Of a stretch of DNA of 64,000 nucleotides, positions 56,871 to 64,000 are shown in pieces (position 1 is the first letter of the stretch; each line of letters opens with the position of its first letter). Made by a program: the position numbers and the translations under genes. The stretch covers positions 62,001 through 126,000 of the forward strand of contig NZ_JACHIO010000001.1 of the NCBI RefSeq assembly GCF_014203225.1. The letters are read 5' to 3'. This DNA is from Granulicella mallensis (GTDB taxonomy: Bacteria > Acidobacteriota > Terriglobia > Terriglobales > Acidobacteriaceae). A model generated the notes under the pieces. The model was not told where the DNA came from. It saw nothing but the letters and a program-made list of their open reading frames with translations, and searched no databases.

Positions 56871-59800
56871 TTAGAAGTTGAACTCGGCCCCCACCTGAAT
56901 AACACGAGACATGCCAGCGGTCTGTGACTGGTTGAACTGACCGAAGCTCGCCGTAGTCACAGGTGTAACCGTGCCGGTCACATTTGAGACTGTATTTGAA
57001 CTCAGCAACGAGTGATTCACGCCGTAGTACACCGGATGGTTGAATACGTTCGTGAAGGTACCGTTGATCTTGAGATCGTAGCGTGATCCAATTTTGAATC
57101 CCTTGGTGAAACGCATGTCAAACAATGCCTCACGAGGGGAACGTGCGTTGGAGAGCAGGCGCGGCGCGTTACCCAGTTGAGGATTGTTGACCGACCCCGG
57201 CACCGAAAACGCAGCGGGATTGAGGTACGGGGTGAAGTTGGAGTTGAGGGCGTTCTTCTTCCAGTTTTTATTGAGAAGCGGAACCCCGGGTACGATGTTG
57301 GGCCGCAGTGTGTATCCGGTGGGCAACGCATTCGCGGTGCAGTACTTGTTTGTGCCGCTTGCCGTGCAACCGTTGACGCCGGAGGGCGTCACGGAGACGA
57401 AGTAGCCTGCTGTGCCAAGAGCGATCGCGTTCGGCAGACCATCTGCGTAGGTTGCGATGCCCGCAGTGGAGATATTGCCGATGAGGTTATCCAGTAGATG
57501 ATTATGCAGACTAAGCGTGTGTCCTGCACCGATCGGTAGATCGTAGGTATAACCGGCCTTGAGACGGCTTGCCTGATCGAAGCTTGCAACGGACCACTCG
57601 GCATAGGGGTTGCGCGGGTTCTGCGGGAGGACGTAACCAAAGCCGCCGCCATCAGCACCAGTATTGGTATCGGGAATGTTGTCGAGCGTCTTGGACCAGG
57701 TGTAGTTGGCGAGCAGCGAGAGTCCCGCACCAAAGCGCTGATTCACACTCAGGTAGAGGCCGTTATACTCCATGGTTCCGCCCCTCGGATAGATCTCCGT
57801 GAGCGACTGGTTGAAGAAGTTCTGATAAGGGTTGAGCAACTGCAGACCCGACTCGGAGACCGCTGCCCCGTTCTGAGTAATTCCCCAGGGATTGGGAAAC
57901 GTTGCGCCCAGGTTCTGATGGGTCTGGATGGCATTCACAACGGTGGAGAGATCAGGAACGTTCAACGCGTTTGCAGCGCCGGCACTGCCGAACGGGCCGA
58001 TCAGGTGAGTTCCTTTGCCTCCGTTATAAGAAGCCTGAAGAACAGTGCGGGAAGCGGGTTGGTACTGCACCGTAAGGTTCCAGGACTGCGTGTAGGGAAC
58101 CTTGTTGCTCTGGTCGACGTAGACCGGAGCCAAACCGTTGGAGTAGAGAATAGGTCCGCGATTGCCACCGAGTGCCGTGTAGGCCGAGGTGAGCGGCCCG
58201 ACGGGATTGGTGATGTAGTTGACAGTCGAGTTAGCCGTGACACCGCCGCTCTGATTGCCAACGGACTGCGACGCAACGTTGAAGTCAGGATCAGGGATGT
58301 TCTCGTAGCCGGTCAACGGCAGACGCTGGAGTGTATACGCCGCACGGACAGAGGTCTTGGCGGTGGGAGAGTAGGCCAGGCCGATGCGGGGTTCGAAGCC
58401 CGTGTAGTTGATCGGCCATAACGTCTTTGGATTGCCGCAGGCCCCAGAGAAGCAGAACGCGCTTGTTGTCACCAATCCGTTCAGGTTGCCGGGAATGTTT
58501 AGCCCAACATAGGCCTGGTTGTTGTACTTCTCCATTCGCGGTGTCTCGAGTTCGTAGCGCAGTCCAGCGTTGATCGTGAGGTTGGGGAGGACTCTCCAGT
58601 CGTCCTGGAAGTAACCTGCGTAGTAGCGCCAGCGGTAGTAGCCGGGAACCTCAACGGGTGTGTTGGTGAAACCGGAGATCGTTCCCAGAATGAATGTAGC
58701 AAGCGGAGCTCCCCCCGTGGAACCGTTGTTGGTCTGGGCCGCCGAGAAGGCATAGCGACCGCCGGTGGCGCCACCGAGATCATACTGATCTGACTGCATC
58801 CAGCGAACCTCTCCTCCGAACTGGAACAGATGGAGTCCATGCGTCCAGGTCACGTCGTTCCCAGCGATAAAGTTCTGGTCGACCTGAATGGCTGCATTCG
58901 AGAGGCCCATCTGCATCGTGTAGGACACGCCGTTGGCGTTGAGATTGCCGAGGCTCGGAAAGCCGTAGCCGAAGGATGCAGGAGTCAGACCGTAAGCCGC
59001 GGCGTAGTCCTTGGAACGCGTACTGGGGGGCGAGAGCCGCTGTTGATTGACTCGCATGAAGGAGTAGTGGAAGCTGTTGACGATATTGCTCGACAAGGTG
59101 TGTGTGTAACCCAGGGCGATGTCGTGCGTGGCGGCCGAGTCTGTAGGCACGATGGTCAGCGGATTGGAAGGATCGACGGCGAAATACCGGGCTGCGCTGA
59201 CCGGGATAACCGTGTAGCGAACAAAGAGTTGATCCGAGTTATTGAAATGCTGGTCGATGCGAATCGAATAGCGATTGTCCTTGTTCAGAACGCCGCGCTG
59301 GTAGGTTGCGTTGGTCCCATCGTTCTGGGGCGTCGCCTGGGAGTTATCGAACTTAACGTAGGGTCCGGGACTGTTGGGCGTCGGGAACTGGGAGAGTACG
59401 AACTGCGCGAATGGGTTTTGCGCCAGCTGCGCCGAGACGTCATCGTTGGCGACGGCGCGGATCTGCGAGGGCTCGGACGGTCCGTTCGGGAAGCCGTTCG
59501 CGTTTACCGTGGACTGATAGTTGATAGAGCCGATGCGAGGAGCCGCAAGCGCAGCGTTGTAGCCAGAGCTCTTCAGAATGCTCTGATTGAGAAGCGTCAG
59601 GGAGTTATGAAGATGGCCTGCAAGCTCATCGGACGTGGGAAAGATTCCGCGGAAGCCGAATGCGTTCTGCAGCCGGGCGGGCTCAACACCAACGTAGAAG
59701 AAGGTTCTGTCTTTGTGCGGATAGATCTTGGGAATCCAGACAGGACCGCCTACATAGAAGCCATAGAAGTTTTCGTGTAGCGCGCTCGGAACCGTGTTGC

Positions 59801-60716
59801 CGTCGGGGAAGGCGTTGAAATAAGGATCAGTATGACTGTACGTGATCCCGCCATGATATTCGTTTGTTCCGGGCGTGCTGCTCTGCACGATAACGCCGCC
59901 GCCCGTTCTGCCGTACTTGGCCGAGAGTCCGGTGACGATCACCGTGGTCTCCTGGACCTCGCGGCCAGAGAGGTTCACGCCGGTACGCGCAAGACTGGGC
60001 TGCGTGACATCGGAACCGTCGACGACGATGGAACTGGTCCCCGGAGGAGCTGCGCCGATTGTGATGCCTGCTCCTGGGGTGACATAGCTGGTGTAGGCGC
60101 CTGGGTTTTCGCTCGAGATGCCGCCGGGCTGCAAAGGATCGCCAACGACACCGGGAACCAGCAGCGAGGCCTCGAGCGAGCTGCGTTCGGGATAGGGGAG
60201 GTTTTGGACGATCGCGTGATCGACCGTCGTAGTGACGTTCGATTCGGTCTTGTTGAGGAGGTCGGCATCGGCGTTTACGGTGACAGTCTGACTGACGGTG
60301 CCGTTGGGCAGTTTGATGTCGAGCGGTGTCGTGCCAACACCGGATACGCTCACCGATTGTGTGGTCACGCGCTCGAAGCCGTCCTTCTGGACGGCAACGG
60401 TATAGAGTCCGGGATTCAGGGACTGAATCTGAAACAGACCGTCGTGGTTACTGGTTGTCGTCTGCTTGACGCCTGTCGCCTCACTGACGACATCGACTTC
60501 GGCTCCGGCAACTACAGCTCCGGACTTGTCGTGTACTGAGCCGCCGATTGCTCCCTGTCCAGTCTGTGCGACGGCGCCAATCGCGGATGCCAGAACAGCG
60601 ATTGCTGTAATGCGAAAAGCCCAAGGGCAAGAGAATGCCAGCTGTGCGGCGGAACGGACACAAAGTCTCCGCAATGAATTCCGTTGTCCGCTCTCGTATT
60701 GTTTACTGAATTGCAT
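56871..60716 (-). CDS. TonB-dependent receptor, Oar-like (3)
   Basis: The 1281-residue protein has an export signal (AFRITAIAVLASAIGAVAQ) and a carboxypeptidase-regulatory-like domain (AIGGSVHDKSGAVVAGAEVD). A plug (NLPYPERSSLEASLLVPGV) and a barrel ending QVGAEFNF follow. It is the longest of the three receptors and lies 160 bp upstream of the GH92 gene on the same strand, so it is the best candidate importer for products of that operon. GGGGAGG is 5 nt before the ATG. Confidence 0.92.
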   Translation of the reverse strand: MQFSKQYESGQRNSLRRLCVRSAAQLAFSCPWAFRITAIAVLASAIGAVAQTGQGAIGGSVHDKSGAVVAGAEVDVVSEATGVKQTTTSNHDGLFQIQSLNPGLYTVAVQKDGFERVTTQSVSVSGVGTTPLDIKLPNGTVSQTVTVNADADLLNKTESNVTTTVDHAIVQNLPYPERSSLEASLLVPGVVGDPLQPGGISSENPGAYTSYVTPGAGITIGAAPPGTSSIVVDGSDVTQPSLARTGVNLSGREVQETTVIVTGLSAKYGRTGGGVIVQSSTPGTNEYHGGITYSHTDPYFNAFPDGNTVPSALHENFYGFYVGGPVWIPKIYPHKDRTFFYVGVEPARLQNAFGFRGIFPTSDELAGHLHNSLTLLNQSILKSSGYNAALAAPRIGSINYQSTVNANGFPNGPSEPSQIRAVANDDVSAQLAQNPFAQFVLSQFPTPNSPGPYVKFDNSQATPQNDGTNATYQRGVLNKDNRYSIRIDQHFNNSDQLFVRYTVIPVSAARYFAVDPSNPLTIVPTDSAATHDIALGYTHTLSSNIVNSFHYSFMRVNQQRLSPPSTRSKDYAAAYGLTPASFGYGFPSLGNLNANGVSYTMQMGLSNAAIQVDQNFIAGNDVTWTHGLHLFQFGGEVRWMQSDQYDLGGATGGRYAFSAAQTNNGSTGGAPLATFILGTISGFTNTPVEVPGYYRWRYYAGYFQDDWRVLPNLTINAGLRYELETPRMEKYNNQAYVGLNIPGNLNGLVTTSAFCFSGACGNPKTLWPINYTGFEPRIGLAYSPTAKTSVRAAYTLQRLPLTGYENIPDPDFNVASQSVGNQSGGVTANSTVNYITNPVGPLTSAYTALGGNRGPILYSNGLAPVYVDQSNKVPYTQSWNLTVQYQPASRTVLQASYNGGKGTHLIGPFGSAGAANALNVPDLSTVVNAIQTHQNLGATFPNPWGITQNGAAVSESGLQLLNPYQNFFNQSLTEIYPRGGTMEYNGLYLSVNQRFGAGLSLLANYTWSKTLDNIPDTNTGADGGGFGYVLPQNPRNPYAEWSVASFDQASRLKAGYTYDLPIGAGHTLSLHNHLLDNLIGNISTAGIATYADGLPNAIALGTAGYFVSVTPSGVNGCTASGTNKYCTANALPTGYTLRPNIVPGVPLLNKNWKKNALNSNFTPYLNPAAFSVPGSVNNPQLGNAPRLLSNARSPREALFDMRFTKGFKIGSRYDLKINGTFTNVFNHPVYYGVNHSLLSSNTVSNVTGTVTPVTTASFGQFNQSQTAGMSRVIQVGAEFNF

Positions 60717-60805
60717 GAAGCCTCCCCGGAAATAAACTCAGGTACTACAGCCGCCAAGCTGAAGGGAAAAACTCTATGATCGCTGGCTGACTGAATCGAA
60801 GAGCT

Positions 60806-60834
60806 TTTTATTTCTTTGCAGAAAGGCATGTCAA
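60806..60834 (-). promoter_or_regulatory. Candidate sigma-70 type promoter of receptor 3
   Basis: On the minus strand a perfect TTGACA (plus positions 60829-60834) is followed after about 17 nt by an AT-rich ATAAAA element, about 90 nt before the receptor start. The -10 match is only partial. The rest of the 337-bp gap (60717-61053) holds no gene, apart from the palindrome at 60868. Confidence 0.45.
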
Positions 60835-60867
60835 CGACATTGACGAGGTAAAGCCGAATCGTCTTTG

Positions 60868-60886
60868 CGTATCAACATGCGATACG
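60868..60886. promoter_or_regulatory. Candidate operator palindrome upstream of receptor 3
   Basis: CGTATC and GATACG form a perfect 6-bp inverted repeat with a 7-nt spacer, 34 bp upstream of the candidate -35 element. It could bind the regulator encoded next to it. Confidence 0.4.
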
Positions 60887-61053
60887 AATTTCTGCAAAAC
60901 GGGTTGTCCATTTTATGCGTGTATTCTGCATTTCTCTCCTATAAACAGGCATTATTGGTTTTGGATGACGCCACAAAAGGCCATCGCACAACTGCTCAAT
61001 ACATCTCACGAAGCGAGACAAATATCGCCTGCACGAGGGGCTGAGCCGTGCAC

Positions 61054-62220
61054 TCAAATACGTTCCGGAGAGGATTTCATCCACGTATCGTTGGGATACA
61101 CCTTATCGACGTTCTGCGGAGTAAGAAGCTCGTGCTGAACGAAGATGGCAGGCGCAACAGGCTTGTGCTTGAGCACGTCGAGCGCCAACCGAACGATCCT
61201 CTCCCCGTAGGTTTCCGGGAAATAAGCGACCGAACAGATCAGACGGCTTGAGGATCGTCTCATCTCATCGCGCGCCGCGAGGCTGCCGTCCTGCCCTGCG
61301 ATCGCACAGGAGCGCTCGATGCCAGCCTCGCGGAAGGCCTGAAGCGCCGCCAGCGCTGTGGAGTCATTGACTGCTCCGATAAGAGCGCGCTCCGGTTTTT
61401 TGCGGCGGATGTGACGGCGCACGATATCGAGCGTGGCCTCGAACTGACCACCCTTTGTGTCGTAGTGGTGCGTGGGGGTGTTGTGTCCGAAGCTGCTGAC
61501 CTCATTGATTCCATCGATGACACCAGTCAATCGCGCGTTGAGCAGAGGGCCGGCGGCGTCGACACCAAGGAGGATGATCTGCTCTGGGCCGCTCTTCCAG
61601 TTCTTCGTTGCCCATCGTGCAAGATGTCGGCCAGCCATACGGCCGGCCTTGTAGTTATCTGCACCGAAGTAGATTGCCCCCGGATGCGGAATATCCAATG
61701 CGATAAAGGGAATGCGCGCCTCGGAGAACTTTACGGCGATCTGTGCCGCGACGCCGATGTTGATCTGGGAGTCGATCACAAGATCGACCTTTTCGGTTAC
61801 GAAGGTGTCCGCGTTCTGTAGCGCGACGCGAGGACTGAGGCCATTGCTCAGTACCAGGAGATCGATGTTTGCGGCATTGGCAGCCACAACCAGACTGTCG
61901 CTGACCGTCGCAGTGAAGGGGAGCAGGCTGCTCTGCGAGCCGTAACCGATGCGATAGCGCTTGGTGCGGGCAGGCTGGACACAGCACCGATAGCCCTGCT
62001 TCCCTGCTCTCTCGAGCAGATGCGTTTCCACCAGCGTTTCGAGCAGTCGGAAGGTGGTCGCCTTATGGAGTCCGACCCTTGCGGCCACGACACGCAGATC
62101 CAATACCTCAGAGGTGGATTGAAAGGCGTTGATGATGCTGACGGCGCGCACCACGGCCTGAATCGTGTATCCGCGTTTGACGCCGGTAACTTTGCGAGCG
62201 GTCTTCAATAGATCCTCCAT
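61054..62220 (-). CDS. Chimeric transcriptional regulator: IclR-type HTH plus sugar-binding domain
   Basis: The 388-residue protein has an IclR-type winged helix at about 19-75 (YTIQAVVRAVSIINAF, VGLHKATTFRLLETLV). It is followed, instead of the usual IclR effector domain, by a type 1 periplasmic-binding/LacI-like fold (about 110-370: LVLSNG, DLVIDSQINIG, ALDIPHPGAIYFGADNYKAG, GAVNDSTALAALQAFREAG). It likely senses a sugar or sugar acid and controls the flanking receptor and uxuA genes. The ATG at 62220 lacks a Shine-Dalgarno, whereas GGAGG is 5 nt before a TTG at 62208, which may be the true start. Confidence 0.85.
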   Translation of the reverse strand: MEDLLKTARKVTGVKRGYTIQAVVRAVSIINAFQSTSEVLDLRVVAARVGLHKATTFRLLETLVETHLLERAGKQGYRCCVQPARTKRYRIGYGSQSSLLPFTATVSDSLVVAANAANIDLLVLSNGLSPRVALQNADTFVTEKVDLVIDSQINIGVAAQIAVKFSEARIPFIALDIPHPGAIYFGADNYKAGRMAGRHLARWATKNWKSGPEQIILLGVDAAGPLLNARLTGVIDGINEVSSFGHNTPTHHYDTKGGQFEATLDIVRRHIRRKKPERALIGAVNDSTALAALQAFREAGIERSCAIAGQDGSLAARDEMRRSSSRLICSVAYFPETYGERIVRLALDVLKHKPVAPAIFVQHELLTPQNVDKVYPNDTWMKSSPERI

Positions 62221-62283
62221 AGCAGTGACATCTGCGTTTCACAATGCAAGACAGTTCCCTGCTGATTCAACTGCTGTTTCTTG

Positions 62284-62308
62284 CGATGCTTTTTGCGCTT
62301 TAGCATCG
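62284..62308. promoter_or_regulatory. Candidate operator between the regulator and uxuA
   Basis: CGATGCT (62284-62290) and AGCATCG (62302-62308) form a perfect 7-bp inverted repeat with an 11-nt AT-rich spacer, in the 218-bp divergent intergenic region. Position suggests a binding site for the adjacent regulator. Confidence 0.45.
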
Positions 62309-62438
62309 TGAAGCTGGTGGGACGGTCTGTTCGGGCTCTCGATGCGCGCACAGGAAAGTTACCGCAAAGTATGCATGATAGGCAAAGAGCAGGCACCTCA
62401 TCGCACATGATGACAAGCGCTCTTTCGGAAAGGCAAGA

Positions 62439-63665
62439 ATGTTACTGGAGCAGACCTGGCGTTGGTTCGGCCCAGAGGATCGTGTCACATTGCGAGACGC
62501 GCGCGAGGCCGGCGCAGTCGGCATCGTCACGGCTTTGCATGAGCTACCTGCAGGCGAGACATGGCCGGTCGAGGCGATCCAGAAGCGTCAAAATGTGGTT
62601 CGTGCGGCAGGACTCGAGTGGACGGTCGTCGAGAGCCTCGAAGTGACCGAACGGATCAAGATGCGTGCGCCGGGGTGGGGGAGGGACGTGGAGAACTTTG
62701 CCCAGTCGATTCGCAATCTTGCCACCTGCGGCATTCGGACGATCGCTTACAACTGGATGCCCATCTTCAGCTGGATGAGAACGCACCTGCATGAACCGGC
62801 ACCGAAGGGGGGCTACACGACACGGTTCGATGCGGTGGCCTTTGCGGCCTTCGATCTCTACCTGTTGAAGCGCGAAGGAGCGGAGGCAGAGTGGGGCAAG
62901 GTTGCTAGCCGCGCGGCCCACGGCTATTTCAAGCGGCTCTCCCCGGCGGAGGCGGACACGTTATGCGAGACAATTCTGCATGGATTACCGGGCGGACATC
63001 CGCGGCTAACGATCGAGGAGACGGCGGAGATGCTGAAGGCCTATGCGGGTATCTCCGGAGAGGAGCTTCGCGGTTCTCTAAGGGAGTTTCTTCTGAGAGT
63101 GTGCCCGGTGGCGGAAGAATGCGGTGTGAAGCTGTGCATTCATCCGGACGATCCTCCGCGGCCGTTGCTGGGGTTGCCGAGAATTGTAAGCACCGCGGAG
63201 GATCTGCGCTGGATTCTGAACCAGTATTCCGGAGATGCGAACGCACTTACCTTTTGCACGGGAGCGCTCGGCATTCGGGCCGACAACAACCTGCGTGCAA
63301 TGGTGAGGGAGTTTGCATCGAGGGTCGGGTTTCTGCATCTTCGCTCAACCGAGCGGGAGCAGAACACGGGAGTGGAGATGGAGTCGTTCTTTGAGGCGGC
63401 ACATCTTGAGGGTGACGCCGACCTGATCGGCATCATGATTGAGGTGATCGCCGAGAAGCGGCGGCGCGAATTGTCAGGCGATGCTCGCAGTCTGCCGTTT
63501 CGTGCCGATCATGGGCAGGAGTTGCTGAACGACTCTGAGCGTGGCGCGGCGCCGGGGTATCCGGCGGTGGGACGTTTGCGTGGCCTGGCGGAGTTGCGCG
63601 GGGCTTTTACGATGGCCGAACGATGGATGACGAAAGTTGAGCAGCATGCAGAATTCCCCCAATAA
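62439..63665 (+). CDS. uxuA: Mannonate dehydratase
   Basis: The 408-residue protein begins MLLEQTWRWFGPEDRVTLRD and has the UxuA barrel motifs GIVTALHELPAGE, IAYNWMPIFSWMRT, KLCIHPDDPP, TFCTGALG, FLHLRS and FRADHGQ. These include metal-binding His, Cys and Asp residues. It dehydrates D-mannonate to 2-keto-3-deoxygluconate in hexuronate catabolism. AAAGG precedes the ATG. It overlaps the following SDR gene by 20 nt, so the two form an operon, and it fits downstream of the pectin-directed enzymes. Confidence 0.94.
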   Translation: MLLEQTWRWFGPEDRVTLRDAREAGAVGIVTALHELPAGETWPVEAIQKRQNVVRAAGLEWTVVESLEVTERIKMRAPGWGRDVENFAQSIRNLATCGIRTIAYNWMPIFSWMRTHLHEPAPKGGYTTRFDAVAFAAFDLYLLKREGAEAEWGKVASRAAHGYFKRLSPAEADTLCETILHGLPGGHPRLTIEETAEMLKAYAGISGEELRGSLREFLLRVCPVAEECGVKLCIHPDDPPRPLLGLPRIVSTAEDLRWILNQYSGDANALTFCTGALGIRADNNLRAMVREFASRVGFLHLRSTEREQNTGVEMESFFEAAHLEGDADLIGIMIEVIAEKRRRELSGDARSLPFRADHGQELLNDSERGAAPGYPAVGRLRGLAELRGAFTMAERWMTKVEQHAEFPQ

Positions 63666-64000
63666 AAATGCGCTGATCTTCGGCGGAGCCTCGGGCATCG
63701 GAGGGGCTACGGCCCGGATCATGATCGAACAAGGGGCAAGGGTCACCATTGCGGATGTGCGGAGACCCTCCGGCTGGGCCGATGAAGCGGCGCAGTATAT
63801 CGACTGCGATGTGCGCGACCCGGAACAGGTGAGCAACGCGGTGAGGTGTGCTGCCGCACAGACACCGCTGGATTGGCTGGTCTACAGCACGGGGATTCAG
63901 CACTATGGGTCGGTCGTGAGTACACCGGTCGAGGAGTACGACCTGGTGCAGGCGATCAATTCGCGCGGGGCTTTTCTGGCTTGCCGAGCGGCGATTCCGG
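63646..64000 (+). CDS. Short-chain dehydrogenase/reductase (partial, runs off the window)
   Basis: The first 118 codons are present: MQNSPNKNALIFGGASGIGG carries the SDR cofactor loop, followed by IADVRRPSG, IDCDVRD and a LVYSTGIQHYG segment where many SDRs have NNAG. The active-site YxxxK lies beyond the window. In some bacteria the fructuronate reductase next to uxuA is an SDR, so a role in interconverting D-fructuronate and D-mannonate is plausible but unproven. It starts inside the end of uxuA. Confidence 0.8.
   Translation, partial: MQNSPNKNALIFGGASGIGGATARIMIEQGARVTIADVRRPSGWADEAAQYIDCDVRDPEQVSNAVRCAAAQTPLDWLVYSTGIQHYGSVVSTPVEEYDLVQAINSRGAFLACRAAIP

Noticed and set aside
60872..61084. 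70-codon minus-strand frame before receptor 3
   Set aside because: It overlaps the end of the regulator gene, has no Shine-Dalgarno and no recognisable composition; a chance frame is more likely.

Overview
The window looks like a chromosomal segment of a Gram-negative acidobacterium, most likely in or near the family Acidobacteriaceae (Terriglobus/Granulicella/Edaphobacter type). This is inferred from three Oar-like TonB-dependent receptors with N-terminal carboxypeptidase-regulatory-like domains, lipid A genes beside a bacillithiol-type deacetylase, a homocysteine methyltransferase/MTHFR fusion, a HemQ-type protein, and many long inverted-repeat elements between genes. No rRNA, tRNA, CRISPR array, transposase or phage gene was recognised.

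Layout. 0-5.3 kb: a nested inverted repeat, a 50-residue small gene, xseB, the methyltransferase/MTHFR fusion, a large lipoprotein and a BshB1-like deacetylase. 5.7-13.6 kb: lpxD and an LpxL-like acyltransferase, a SYLF protein, a DedA protein, hemQ, nth, hemD and an exported beta-rich protein. 14.2-28.4 kb: a secreted GH38 mannosidase, deoC with an ALDH16-type two-domain dehydrogenase, a divergent SDR/HxlR pair, a ROK kinase, cysteine synthase, catalase, hemC and a Rossmann protein. 28.6-36.7 kb: ccsA-like/hemA, a small unknown gene, and an overlapping mutS-anmK-peptide-binding lipoprotein operon. 36.8-64 kb is a carbohydrate-acquisition region: a PHP metallohydrolase, an ECF sigma/anti-sigma pair, two TonB-dependent receptors, a five-gene operon (GH92, GH2, GH28, GH27, esterase), a third receptor, a chimeric IclR-HTH/periplasmic-binding regulator, mannonate dehydratase and the start of an SDR gene.

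How the genes work together. The carbohydrate region would cleave side chains and uronic-acid polymers outside the cytoplasm, import products through the receptors, and pass hexuronates to mannonate dehydratase. No SusD-like gene is seen. Haem synthesis genes (hemA, hemC, hemD, hemQ) are scattered over 20 kb rather than in one operon.

The most distinctive non-coding feature is the set of intergenic repeats. A short TTCA-loop hairpin occurs five times with compensatory stem changes. Another repeat end reads TAGGGYGTGTCATC and provides, or lies close to, the stop codon of neighbouring genes. Further elements are long imperfect inverted repeats, and one appears to have been taken over as a terminator.
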